Shown: piece by piece, positions 41,720 to 50,519 of the stretch
Position numbering within the stretch: the stretch's first letter is position 1
Layout of the letters: each line of letters starts with the position of its first letter
DNA from: Leifsonia aquatica H1aii
GTDB lineage: Bacteria > Actinomycetota > Actinomycetes > Actinomycetales > Microbacteriaceae
Direction of reading: 5' to 3'
Assembly: GCF_000633535.1 (NCBI RefSeq)
Contig: NZ_AYMR01000009.1
Coordinates: forward strand, 310,001 to 374,000
DNA: 64,000 nt
Made by a program: the position numbers and the translations under genes
Notes under the pieces: generated by a model
The model's database searches: none
What the model saw: only the letters and a program-made list of their open reading frames with translations
Told to the model about the DNA's origin: nothing

Positions 41720-42114
41720 GGGGATGATCGGTTTCGACATTGTCTGCGTGACTGTGAGAAGCGGGTCGAGGATGCATGCTTATCTCGTAAACGATGCATG
41801 CAAAACTATAAGTGCCAATTCCAAGAGCACTGTCTCGGCCAAGGCCGACTTCGCCCTCGCGGCGTAAGTTCTCCTCCGCCATTTAAGAGACCGTCAGACC
41901 GGGAACCGTCTTCTACCCGGATCCTGGCGTCAGCTAGAGGACTAGCTTCTGTGTTGAGTATCAGGGCACAGAGGGACTTCAACTGATGCTGGGCCCGTCG
42001 GATCAGGTGCCAGTGGCAAGATCCGGGGCCGAGAACACGCCTTCACTGGCTACACCCGTAGAAGGCACATGACCACAGCAGTGGACGGGGGTTCAATTCC
42101 CCCCATCTCCACCA
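41720..42114 (+). ncRNA. ssrA: Transfer-messenger RNA (tmRNA)
   Basis: The 5' acceptor GGGGATG (41720-41726) pairs with CATCTCC near the 3' end, and CCA is encoded (42112-42114). The T arm reads GGGGGTTCAATTCCCCC. The resume codon is GCC 41814, and the tag frame encodes ANSKSTVSAKADFALAA, ending at TAA 41865-41867. The Leu-Ala-Ala end is the classical proteolysis signal. Pseudoknot regions follow. It rescues stalled ribosomes with SmpB, encoded upstream. A strong hairpin terminator lies 39 bases downstream. Confidence 0.98.
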
Positions 42115-42152
42115 TCGGCCGCTGTCGCGCGTTGTTCGGATCGGCGCAGAGC

Positions 42153-42189
42153 CACGAAAGGCCGCCCCTCGCCGGGGCGGCCTTTCGTG
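42153..42189. terminator. Bidirectional terminator of ssrA and the amino-acid permease gene
   Basis: CACGAAAGGCCGCCCC (42153-42168) pairs perfectly with GGGGCGGCCTTTCGTG (42174-42189) around a 5-base loop. It sits between ssrA (plus strand) and the convergent permease (minus strand). Confidence 0.9.
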
Positions 42190-42201
42190 TTCGGTGGCGG
42201 G

Positions 42202-43611
42202 TCAGTCGTCGTCGCGCGTGATCGCCTTGTTGAAGCCGGTCACGGGCTGCGCCTCGTCGAAGGCGGCCGCCTTGCGGCGGAAGCCGCGCGTGAGCACCAG
42301 CAGGTACACGAAGCCGATGGCGGCCCAGATGGAGCCGCCGATGAGGGCGTCGATGTGCAGGTTCGCCCAGAGGACTCCCGTCATCAGCATGCCGATCCCC
42401 GGCAGGACGATGAACGTGAAGATGTCCTTCGCCTTCTTGCGGCGGCCCTTGCGGATGGCGAACCAGGCGATCACGGACACGTTCACGAACGTGAACGCGA
42501 TGAGGGCGCCGAAGTTGATGAACGCGGCGATCAGCTCTAGGGTGAACGCCGCCGCCAGCAGGCTGATGACGCCGACGAGGACGACGTTGAACGTCGGGGT
42601 GTGCGTCTTCGGGCTGATGTAGCCGAAGAGGCGCTTCGGGAGCACGTTGTTGCGGCCCATCACCAGCAGCATCCGCGAGACGGAGGCGTGGGAGGCGAGG
42701 CCAGAGGCGAGCGTCGCGGCGAAACCTGCAGCGGTCAGCACGGCCTGCAGCACCGGGCCGCCGACCTGGAGGCCGATCTCGGGGAGCGTGCTGTCCTCGA
42801 TCGCATCCGAGGGGAACACCGAGGACGACGGGAAGCGCAACTGTGTGAAATACGCCGCGATCAGGAAGATGGCGCCGCCGATGATGACGGTGAACAAGAT
42901 CGCCTTCGGCATGATCCGCGGGTGCTTCGCCTCCTCCGCGTACATCGTGACCGCGTCGAAGCCGATGAACGAGAAGCAGACGATCGTGGCGCCCATCAGC
43001 ACGGCGCCGAGGGTCACGCCGTCGTGGAAGAACGGCTGCACGGAGGCGACGGTGCCGGTGCCCGCGCCCTGTGCGAGCTGGGCGATGACCATGATCACGA
43101 AGACCGCCATGACGACGATCGAGAAGACCAGGAGCAGCATGTTCATGTTCGACGTGCCGCGCATCGTCAGGTAGATGACCGAGGTGACGACGGCGCAGTA
43201 GATCACGACCCAGATCCAGCCGGGGACGCTCGGGAAGATCGCCTCCAGGTAGCTCCGGATGATCAGGCAGTTCACCATCGGCAGCAGCACGTAGTCGATG
43301 AGCGACGTCCAGCCGACCATGAACCCGACGTTCGGGTGGACCGACTCGCGTACGTAGGTGTACGCGGAACCGGCGCTCGGGATGGCGCCCGCCATCTTGC
43401 CGTAGCTGATGGCGGTGAACATCATCACGATCAGGGCGACCAGGTACGCGGACGGGACGACGTTGTCCGTGTCGCGCGCGACCATGCCGAACGTGTCGAA
43501 CACGACGGTCGGCGTCATGTAGCCCAGACCCAGACCGACGATGGCCCACAGACCGAGGTTCCGTTTGAGGGTCCCGGACTTCGGGATCGCGGGGGCGGAT
43601 GTACTCGTCAA
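42202..43611 (-). CDS. Amino acid permease (APC superfamily)
   Basis: The 469-aa membrane protein has about 12 hydrophobic segments. Family features are the first-segment GLGLGYMTPTVVFDTFG, IPSAGSAYTYVRES in segments 2-3, and FSFIGFDAVTMYAEEAKHP in segment 6. It probably imports an amino acid or putrescine-like amine by proton symport. The start appears to be TTG 43611, with AAGGAG five bases upstream, and is kept because the next ATG lies within the first membrane segment. Confidence 0.88.
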   Translation of the reverse strand: MTSTSAPAIPKSGTLKRNLGLWAIVGLGLGYMTPTVVFDTFGMVARDTDNVVPSAYLVALIVMMFTAISYGKMAGAIPSAGSAYTYVRESVHPNVGFMVGWTSLIDYVLLPMVNCLIIRSYLEAIFPSVPGWIWVVIYCAVVTSVIYLTMRGTSNMNMLLLVFSIVVMAVFVIMVIAQLAQGAGTGTVASVQPFFHDGVTLGAVLMGATIVCFSFIGFDAVTMYAEEAKHPRIMPKAILFTVIIGGAIFLIAAYFTQLRFPSSSVFPSDAIEDSTLPEIGLQVGGPVLQAVLTAAGFAATLASGLASHASVSRMLLVMGRNNVLPKRLFGYISPKTHTPTFNVVLVGVISLLAAAFTLELIAAFINFGALIAFTFVNVSVIAWFAIRKGRRKKAKDIFTFIVLPGIGMLMTGVLWANLHIDALIGGSIWAAIGFVYLLVLTRGFRRKAAAFDEAQPVTGFNKAITRDDD

Positions 43612-43802
43612 GGCGTCTCCTTACCGACAGGGCGCGGACGCAGCGAGTCACCGCTCGTCCGCGAGCAGTGACAGCCATCATGGCAGAGCCGGAGACGGCC
43701 CCGCACCACACACTCCGACCGGATGACGGGTGAAACCCGGATGAACTGACCGTTCTCGCCCGGTCCTTGCGGTGTGCGACGGGGCCGGGCCACCATGGCA
43801 GG

Positions 43803-44930
43803 ATGAAGAACCGCCTCGCCGGTGCTCTCGCCGCCTCCCTCGTCGTCCTGCTCGCCGCGGCAGGATGCGCCGCCCGGCCCGAGGAGGCGCCCACGCCGGC
43901 GGACGCCTGGCAGACGGCGGCGCAGACCGCCCTGGAAAACGCCCTGCGCACGACGGGGATCCCCGGCGGAGCGATCACCGTCACGCACGACGACGTGACG
44001 TGGACGGGCGTCGCCGGACTCGCCGACGTCGCCACCGGGCGCACGGTCACCTCCGACGATCGGTTCGCCTTCCGCAGCATCACCAAGTCGTACACGGTCA
44101 CGGCCATCCTGCAGCTGGTCGACGAGGGGAGGCTGTCGCTCGACGACCCCGTGTCGAAATACGTGGACGGCGTGCCGGACGGCGACCGGATCACACTGCG
44201 CGAGCTCGCCCGGATGCGATCCGGCCTGCCCAACTACTCGGCGACCCCCGCCTTCCAGGAGGCGCTGAAGATCGACCTGACCCGCGACTGGACCGATGCG
44301 GAGATCTTGCAGGCGGCCTTCTCCGAGCCGAACGACTTCGCCCCGGACGCGCGCTACGAGTACTCGAACACCAACACGGTCCTGCTCGGCGAGGTGCTGC
44401 AGAAGGTCACCGGCGAGCCCTGGTACCAGGTGGTGCAGCAGTCCATCCTGGAGCCGCGAGGCTTGAGCACCACCACCTACCCCGACTCGTCGCCCATCCC
44501 GAAGCCGTTCGCCGAGCCGTACCAGGGCGGCGGCGAGGGCCAGGAGCCGGAACTCCTGCCGGCCATACCTGCGAACTCCCTCTCGGCGGCCGGCGGCTTC
44601 GCCGGGACGATCCGCGACCTGGGCCGGTGGGCACGCCTGCTCGGAACCGGCGAGCTGCTCACGGAGTCGACGGCGGAGCAGCGCACCTCCGAGGCCGCGC
44701 TCTCCCCGACGAGCGACGACCCGAACAGCCCGTTCTACGACGCCTACGGCATGGGGATGGGGGAGATCGACGGGTGGATCGGCCACACCGGCAACGGTCT
44801 CGGCTACCAGGCGCTCGCGATGTACGACCCGGCGACGGGCGACAGCGTCGCGATCCTGATCAACGGTACGGGCGACGATCACGACGCCCCGGCCCACCTG
44901 TTCCAGAAACTGCTCCCCGCACTGGGCTGA
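43803..44930 (+). CDS. Serine beta-lactamase-family lipoprotein (class C/DD-peptidase-like)
   Basis: The 375-aa protein has a lipoprotein signal (LVVLLAAAGC). Its catalytic motifs are S92-I-T-K95, Y187-S-N189 and H328-T-G. This triad defines the beta-lactamase/transpeptidase-like esterase family (Pfam Beta-lactamase). It may be a D-Ala-D-Ala carboxypeptidase, an esterase or a weak lactamase, and the motifs do not distinguish these. The start is ATG 43803; longer frames lack the signal. Confidence 0.88.
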   Translation: MKNRLAGALAASLVVLLAAAGCAARPEEAPTPADAWQTAAQTALENALRTTGIPGGAITVTHDDVTWTGVAGLADVATGRTVTSDDRFAFRSITKSYTVTAILQLVDEGRLSLDDPVSKYVDGVPDGDRITLRELARMRSGLPNYSATPAFQEALKIDLTRDWTDAEILQAAFSEPNDFAPDARYEYSNTNTVLLGEVLQKVTGEPWYQVVQQSILEPRGLSTTTYPDSSPIPKPFAEPYQGGGEGQEPELLPAIPANSLSAAGGFAGTIRDLGRWARLLGTGELLTESTAEQRTSEAALSPTSDDPNSPFYDAYGMGMGEIDGWIGHTGNGLGYQALAMYDPATGDSVAILINGTGDDHDAPAHLFQKLLPALG

Positions 44931-44967
44931 GCCGCGGACGGGCGGGATCAGCCGAGGTCGTCGCCGC

Positions 44968-45795
44968 TCACCGGCCGGCGGCCCAGCCGAGGGCCACGCC
45001 GAGCGCCGTCAGCACGGAGACGTGCCCCTCGCGTGGCCGCAGCCAGAGCTCGCCGCGACGCAGCCGCTCCAGCTGCAGGGCGGCGTGCCCGGGCGGCACG
45101 ACCCGGTCGGCTCCGCCCTGGACCAGCAGGACCGGGCAGCGGACGGCGGCGAGGTCGACTCCCCACGGGGTGACGTAGGCGATGTCGTCGTCCACCTCGC
45201 CGTCCGGTCCTTCGGCGGATCCCGCCCCGGCGTCGACGCCGAGCGGTTGCCACTCGGCGTTCAGGGCGTCCCAGTCGCGGGTGGTGAAGACCTCCGGGTC
45301 GAACGTGGCGGTCTGCGCGTGGGCCAGGCGCTCCGCGCGGCCGCCGAGAGCGGCGCCGAGCCCGGACGGGTCCGCCATACCGGTGAACCAGTCCGGCGAT
45401 CCGGTGTAGGGAGCGATGCCCGCCAGCACGACCGCCGCGCGCACCCGCTCGGGTGCGCGGGCGGCGATCGCGAGGGCGTGCGGGCCGCCGCCGGAGGCGC
45501 CTGCCGTGACCACCTGGTCGACGGCGAGGTGGTCGAGCACCGCGAGCACATCGCCCGCCGCGTCGGCGACGGTGCGGCCCGGCAACGGATCCGAGCCCGG
45601 GTATCCGGGGCGGGCGCAGGAGATCACGCGCAACCCGTGCGCAGCGGCCGCCGCCGCCACGGGCTCGATGACGGCGCCCGTCTGCGGTGTGCCGTGCTGC
45701 CAGACCACGGCGGGGCCGTCCGTCGCCCCGGTGTCGAAGAGGCGGACCCGTCGGCCGTCGGGGAGCGTCAGGGAGTGCGGCTGCGAGGCGTTCAT
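44968..45795 (-). CDS. Alpha/beta hydrolase
   Basis: The 275-aa protein has the fold's oxyanion segment (VVWQHGTPQTG), the nucleophile elbow GASGGGPHAL, a late acid in LLVQGGADRVVPPGH and the final His in REGHVSVL. The substrate is unknown. ATG 45795 overlaps the adenine deaminase stop (ATGA), so the two are cotranscribed and coupled. Confidence 0.88.
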   Translation of the reverse strand: MNASQPHSLTLPDGRRVRLFDTGATDGPAVVWQHGTPQTGAVIEPVAAAAAAHGLRVISCARPGYPGSDPLPGRTVADAAGDVLAVLDHLAVDQVVTAGASGGGPHALAIAARAPERVRAAVVLAGIAPYTGSPDWFTGMADPSGLGAALGGRAERLAHAQTATFDPEVFTTRDWDALNAEWQPLGVDAGAGSAEGPDGEVDDDIAYVTPWGVDLAAVRCPVLLVQGGADRVVPPGHAALQLERLRRGELWLRPREGHVSVLTALGVALGWAAGR

Positions 45796-46859
45796 CCGCG
45801 CCACGCCTCCAGCTCCTGCAGCAGTTCGGCTTTGCGCTTCTCCGGCGCGAAGGACGCTTCGATCGCGTTGCGGGCGAAGCGGGAGGCCTGGTCGGCGCTC
45901 AGGCCGAGGGCGTCGCGCACGGCGACGAAGTTGTCCCCGATGTAGCCGCCGAAGTACGACGGATCGTCCGAGTTGATGGTGACGGCCACGCCGGCCTCGT
46001 CGAGTCGGTGCAGCGGGTGGTCGGCGAGGTCCGGGACCGCCCGCAGCCGCAGGTTGGAGAGCGGGCAGACGGTGAGGGCGATCCGCTCGTGCGCCAGGCG
46101 GGCGACCAGTTCCGGGTCCTCGATCGAGCGGATGCCGTGATCGATCCGCTCCGCGCCGAGGAGGTCGAGGGCCTCGCGCACATAGCCCGCCGGTCCCTCC
46201 TCGCCCGCGTGGGCGACCACGTGGAGGCCGGCCTCTCGGGCGCGACGGTAGACGGCCTCGAAGAGCGCAGGCGGATAGCCGACCTCGGCGGAGTCCAGGC
46301 CGACGCCGATGACGCGGTCGGTGCGGGTGAGCCCGGCGCTCAGGATCCGGTCGGCCGACTCGACCGGTTCGTCGCGGAGGAAGCAGAGGATCATCCCGCT
46401 GGTGATGCCGAGGTCGCGCTCCGCTTCGTCGAGCGCGGCGCCGATCCCGTCGACGACCTCCTCGATCCGCACACCGCGGGCGACGTGCGCCTGCGGGTCG
46501 AAGAAGAGCTCGACGTGACGGACGCCCTGTTCGGAGGCGCGCGCGAGGTAGCGACGCGTCAGCTCGGCGAAGTCGTCGCCGGTGCGCAGCACGTCCATCG
46601 TCGCGTAGTAGAGGTCGAGGAAGGACTGCAGGTCGTAGAAACGGTACTGGGCGGCCAGCTCCTCCACGGAGCCGTAGGGCAGGGAGACCCCGTTGCGGCC
46701 CGCCAGTTCGAAGGCGAGATCGGGTTCGAGCGTCCCCTCGATGTGCAGGTGCAGCTCGGCCTTCGGCAGCGCCATCAACGCGGCGTCGGAGGGGCCGGAG
46801 GGTTCGGGCGAGGAAGCGGGCGAAGGGGTGCTGCTGGTGGCGGGGACGGCATCGATCAT
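45792..46859 (-). CDS. Adenine deaminase (adenosine/adenine deaminase family, AAH type)
   Basis: The 355-aa metallo-enzyme has H37-L-H39-I-E41-G-T-L-E-P, HAGEEGPAGYVREAL, RIDHGIRS and NSDDPSYFGGY. HxEGTLEP and SDDPxYFGGY are features of the adenine-specific branch, while adenosine deaminases have HxHLDG. It should convert adenine to hypoxanthine for purine salvage. ATG 46859, with GGAGGATC upstream, is chosen over an ATG twelve codons earlier. The Ser/Pro-rich first 25 residues look disordered. Confidence 0.85.
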   Translation of the reverse strand: MIDAVPATSSTPSPASSPEPSGPSDAALMALPKAELHLHIEGTLEPDLAFELAGRNGVSLPYGSVEELAAQYRFYDLQSFLDLYYATMDVLRTGDDFAELTRRYLARASEQGVRHVELFFDPQAHVARGVRIEEVVDGIGAALDEAERDLGITSGMILCFLRDEPVESADRILSAGLTRTDRVIGVGLDSAEVGYPPALFEAVYRRAREAGLHVVAHAGEEGPAGYVREALDLLGAERIDHGIRSIEDPELVARLAHERIALTVCPLSNLRLRAVPDLADHPLHRLDEAGVAVTINSDDPSYFGGYIGDNFVAVRDALGLSADQASRFARNAIEASFAPEKRKAELLQELEAWRG

Positions 46860-46941
46860 GCATCGATCCTCCCACCTGCGGCGGTCCCGGATCATCCGTG
46901 CGACCGATGTTAGGCCCGGAGCCCGTCGGTAGCGTCGGAGG

Positions 46942-47409
46942 GTGCGCCGTCTCGTCCTGCTCCTCTCCGCCGCCCTGGTGATCGGTCTCGGACTCGCCGT
47001 GCACGTCGGCGTGCCGGGAGAGGGCGGCGGATTCGCCGGCGACGCCCTCTACGCCGTGCTGATCTTCCTCCTGGTGGCGTTCATCGTGCCGCGCGCCCCC
47101 TCACCGACCGTCGCCGGGACGGCGCTCGCCGTGTGCTGGGCGATCGAGTTCCTGCAGCTGACCGGTCTGCCCGCGGCGCTCGCGCGCGCGGTTCCGCCGG
47201 CGTCACTGGTGGTCGGCAGCACGTTCCAGTGGCTCGACCTTCTGGCCTACGCCGTCGGGGTCGGCGCGGCGGCCGGGGCCGACGCATTCAGCCGACGCGC
47301 AGCAGGATCTTCCCGAGGTGCGCCGACGACTCCATCCGGCGGTGCGCCTGGGCGGCGTCCGCCAGCGGGAAGACGGCGTCCACGACCGGACGCAGACGGC
47401 GGTCGCTGA
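46942..47409 (+). CDS. DUF2809/VanZ-like small membrane protein with antisense-overlapping tail
   Basis: The product begins at GTG 46942 (RRLVLLLSAALVIGLGLAVH). It has about four hydrophobic segments, with CWAIEFLQLTGLP in the middle and STFQWLDLLAYAVGVGAAAG near residue 110, the DUF2809 pattern. The last 38 or so residues are basic, Pro/Gly-rich and read antisense through the 3' end of the quinone oxidoreductase gene (overlap 47288-47409). The tail is probably a chance extension after loss of a nearer stop. Function unknown. Confidence 0.7.
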   Translation: MRRLVLLLSAALVIGLGLAVHVGVPGEGGGFAGDALYAVLIFLLVAFIVPRAPSPTVAGTALAVCWAIEFLQLTGLPAALARAVPPASLVVGSTFQWLDLLAYAVGVGAAAGADAFSRRAAGSSRGAPTTPSGGAPGRRPPAGRRRPRPDADGGR

Positions 47410-48268
47410 GCAGCGGCCAGACCCGCCGCTCGACGTCTGCGACGATCTCACGACGCTCGGCCAGCGGACGGGCACGCAGCGTCGTGCCGTGCAGGGATGC
47501 CCGCTTGCGCATCAGCAGTCCGACGTCGAGCGCGGCGGGTGCTCCGTCGCGGACCGCGATCGAGAGGATGCGTCCGCCGACCGCCAGGGCGTCGAGGTCG
47601 CGGGCGATGTAGGAGCCGCCGACGATGTCGAGCACGACGTCGGCGCCGCGGCCGTCGGTGAACGCGAGGACTGCTTCGACGAAGTCCTGGCGGCGGTAGT
47701 CGACGGCCGCGTCCGCTCCGAGCTCGCGGCAGAACGCCGTCTTCACCGGACTGCCCGCCGTCGCGACGACGGTCGCATCGAACGCGCGCGCGAGCTGGAT
47801 GGCGGTGGTGCCGATGCCGCTGGATCCGCCGTGCACCAACAGGGTCTCGCCGGCGGCCAGCCGACCGATCCGGAACACGTTCGACCAGACGGTGGCGACG
47901 GCCTCGGGCAGGCCGGCGGCCTCCACGAGGTCCACCGCGTCCGGAACGGGGAGCGCGAGCCCGGCGTCGACCGCGACCAGCTCGGCGTAGCCGCCTCCGG
48001 GGAGGAGGGCGCAGACCCGGTCGCCGACCCGCCAGCGATCGACATCGCGTCCGACGGCGGCGACCGTGCCGGAGACCTCGAGCCCCGGCCATGCGGGCGC
48101 GCCCGGAGGCGGGGGATAGAACCCGCGGCGCTGGCTGAGATCGGCCCCGTTGAGTCCGGCGGCGGCGACGCGGATCAGCACCTCGCCGTCGGTCGGCACC
48201 GGATCCGCGACCTCGCCGAGCCGAAGGGCCTCGGGGCCGCCCGGCTCCGCGATGGTCACGGCCAGCAT
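47288..48268 (-). CDS. NADPH:quinone oxidoreductase-like (zinc-independent MDR) protein
   Basis: The 326-aa protein has the MDR N-terminal barrel (VLIRVAAAGLNGADLSQRRGFYPPPPG), the Rossmann segment LLVHGGSSGIGTTAIQLARA, and RLRPVVDAVFPLADAAQAHRRMES at the end. No catalytic or structural zinc Cys set is seen, fitting the quinone oxidoreductase branch (PIG3-like). ATG 48268 overlaps the ABC permease stop by one base, so it is cotranscribed with that exporter. Confidence 0.9.
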   Translation of the reverse strand: MLAVTIAEPGGPEALRLGEVADPVPTDGEVLIRVAAAGLNGADLSQRRGFYPPPPGAPAWPGLEVSGTVAAVGRDVDRWRVGDRVCALLPGGGYAELVAVDAGLALPVPDAVDLVEAAGLPEAVATVWSNVFRIGRLAAGETLLVHGGSSGIGTTAIQLARAFDATVVATAGSPVKTAFCRELGADAAVDYRRQDFVEAVLAFTDGRGADVVLDIVGGSYIARDLDALAVGGRILSIAVRDGAPAALDVGLLMRKRASLHGTTLRARPLAERREIVADVERRVWPLLSDRRLRPVVDAVFPLADAAQAHRRMESSAHLGKILLRVG

Positions 48269-49509
48269 CAGCGGGCCACGCGCTCCGCGTCGCTGCGTGC
48301 CCCGAGCACGTCGCGGATCTTGACCTTGCTCGTGTACTGGATCGAGCCGTAGCGGAACAGTCGGACCGCCAGGCGCAGCACGATCGCAGCGAGCACGAAG
48401 AGCTCGGCGATGATGATGATCGCCTGCCACAGCGGAAGCGATCCGAACGCGTTCAGGATCAGCGTCGTGATCGGTGCGGTGTACGGGAAGTAGGCGAGGA
48501 TCTGCACGATCGGCGAGTCGGGCGCGCTGACCGCGTAGCTCGATGCATAGAGCGGGATGACGATGGCGAAGATGACGACGGAGAAGACCGGCGCCGCGTC
48601 CTTCGCCGTCGGCATGACGGCCCCGACGGCCACCAGCGTGCCGGTGAACAGCGCGAATCCGCCGATCAGGATGAGCGAGCCGACGATCATCTTCTGCGGG
48701 TCGAAGACCAGTCCGCTGAGGTCGAGGTTCGGGATGTTCAGCTGGTCGCGGAAGAACAGGTACCCGATGAGCACCGGCAGCGCGAACACCGCGATCTGTA
48801 TCAATCCCACGGCGAACAGCGAGATCACCTTGCCGATGAGGAGGTTCGTCGGGTTGATCGTCGTCAGGATCATCTCCGTGACGCGGTTCTCCTTCTCCTC
48901 CAGCGTCGAGTTCAGCATCTGATTGCCGAGGAAGACGATCACGATGAAGAACGCGGCCAGGAACACGAGAGCCGGCAGGATCGCTTCGAACCCGGGAGCG
49001 ACCGCGCCGTCCTTGAAGGTGGTGGTCGCAGTGGTGACCTCGCCGCGGAGGATGGCGACGTCGACCGGCGCGTCGAGCTTCTGCTCCACGCTGGCGGAGA
49101 GCAGCGATTGCGCGACGGAGGAGTACTTGTTGTTACCGAACACGCCGGCGTCGGCGCCGTAGACCTTGATGGTCTGCGTCTTCGGGTCGGCGGGGTAGTC
49201 GAAGTACGCCGCCGTGCCGCCGATCTGGACCTCCTCGACCCCCTCGGCGTCGCTCTCGATCAGCTTGCCGCCGTACTCGCGTGCGATCGTGGGGCTCACC
49301 AGCCCGGAGGCGTCGCTGTAGAGGAAGTCGAAGCGCGCGTTCTTCTGCGCGTCGGCGGTGTTGGCGGACGACACGTTGGCCGAGATGAGCAGTGCGCCCA
49401 GGCCGAACACCAGCAGCGGGAGGATGAGCGTCACGACCCAGAACGACCGTTTGGTGACGGTGCGCTTGAACTCGAACGAGATGACGGTGGAGAGGTTGTG
49501 GCGGGCCAT
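48268..49509 (-). CDS. NatB-type ABC-2 exporter permease
   Basis: The 413-aa protein has one N-terminal membrane segment (FWVVTLILPLLVFGLGALLI), a large extracytoplasmic domain (about residues 45-190) and five or six C-terminal segments. The motif FLGNQMLNSTLEEKENRVTE is typical of ABC-2 permeases of the NatB/YhaP kind. Substrates of this group include Na+ or unknown small molecules. It lies one base from its ATPase gene and is translationally coupled downstream to the quinone oxidoreductase. Confidence 0.9.
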   Translation of the reverse strand: MARHNLSTVISFEFKRTVTKRSFWVVTLILPLLVFGLGALLISANVSSANTADAQKNARFDFLYSDASGLVSPTIAREYGGKLIESDAEGVEEVQIGGTAAYFDYPADPKTQTIKVYGADAGVFGNNKYSSVAQSLLSASVEQKLDAPVDVAILRGEVTTATTTFKDGAVAPGFEAILPALVFLAAFFIVIVFLGNQMLNSTLEEKENRVTEMILTTINPTNLLIGKVISLFAVGLIQIAVFALPVLIGYLFFRDQLNIPNLDLSGLVFDPQKMIVGSLILIGGFALFTGTLVAVGAVMPTAKDAAPVFSVVIFAIVIPLYASSYAVSAPDSPIVQILAYFPYTAPITTLILNAFGSLPLWQAIIIIAELFVLAAIVLRLAVRLFRYGSIQYTSKVKIRDVLGARSDAERVAR

Positions 49510-49510
49510 G

Positions 49511-50434
49511 TCAGTCCTCCTCGCGGCTGGCGGTGCCGTAGACCTCGACGAAGATGTCGTCGAGCGACTTGCGGGTGGGTGCGAACCGGGTGATGTTCAG
49601 GCCGGCGTCGAGCAGACCGCGCAGGATCGCGGCGTCGTCCGCATCGTTGGCGACCTCCAGCTCGGCGTGGCCGGCGGCATCGGTCTGGATCGTGTAGGCG
49701 GGGGAGGCGGGCACGACGCCGTCGTGGTCCACGTGGATGACCGTGCCGCCGAACTGCTCCTGCACCTCCGGCACGGTGCCGTAGGCCCGCGAGACGCCGT
49801 CCTTCAACAGGATGACCCGGTCGCAGAGCCGCTCGACCTCCTCCATCTGGTGCGTCACCATCATGACGGTGGAGCCGGCGCGCTTCTGGTCGGCGATGAT
49901 GTCCATGAGCAGACGGCGATTGACCGGGTCGAAGCCCTTGGTCGGCTCGTCCAGGATGAGCAGCTCGGGCTCGTTCATGATCGTGACGCCGAGCTGCACC
50001 TTCTGCTGCTGCCCGCCGGAGAGCTTGTCCAGCCGGGTCTTCTCCTTGTCGCCGATCCCGACCCGCTCCAGGTACTCCCGCGACCAGCGGCGCGCCTGTT
50101 CGGCGCCGAGGCCCTTCAGCCGGCCGAAGTAGACCATCACGTCGATCACGGACTCCTTCTTGTAGAGTCCGCGCTCCTCGGGCAGGTAGCCCAGGCGCTC
50201 GCCCGTCTCGGGCGAGAACGGCTTGCCGTCGATGTGCAGCACGCCGGCGGTCGCCTGGTAGATGCCGAGCAAGGCTCGGATGGTCGTGGTCTTGCCGGAT
50301 CCGTTGCTGCCGAGGAAGCCGAACGTCTCGCCGCGGACGATGTCGAACGAGAGGTCGCGGATCACCGTCGTGCGGCCGAAGTCCATCCGGAAACCCTGGA
50401 TGTGGACGAGGGGTTCGAGTGTCGATGCGCTCAC
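49511..50434 (-). CDS. NatA-type ABC exporter ATP-binding protein
   Basis: The 307-aa ATPase has Walker A LGSNGSGKTTTIRAL, signature LSGGQQQKVQLGV, and Walker B LLILDEPTKGFDPVNR. A C-terminal regulatory extension follows (VNDADDAAILRGLLDAGLNI and preceding strands), ending FAPTRKSLDDIFVEVYG, the DUF4162-like close of such ATPases. It powers the permease encoded immediately downstream. The start is GTG 50434. Confidence 0.95.
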   Translation of the reverse strand: MSASTLEPLVHIQGFRMDFGRTTVIRDLSFDIVRGETFGFLGSNGSGKTTTIRALLGIYQATAGVLHIDGKPFSPETGERLGYLPEERGLYKKESVIDVMVYFGRLKGLGAEQARRWSREYLERVGIGDKEKTRLDKLSGGQQQKVQLGVTIMNEPELLILDEPTKGFDPVNRRLLMDIIADQKRAGSTVMMVTHQMEEVERLCDRVILLKDGVSRAYGTVPEVQEQFGGTVIHVDHDGVVPASPAYTIQTDAAGHAELEVANDADDAAILRGLLDAGLNITRFAPTRKSLDDIFVEVYGTASREED

Positions 50435-50519
50435 ACGTCCACCCTAGGGGCGGGCGGCGCGTCCCCGGCCGGGCCACGCCCGATTCGGCGGGAGGGGCGA
50501 CGTCGTCGCCGGCCGGCGG

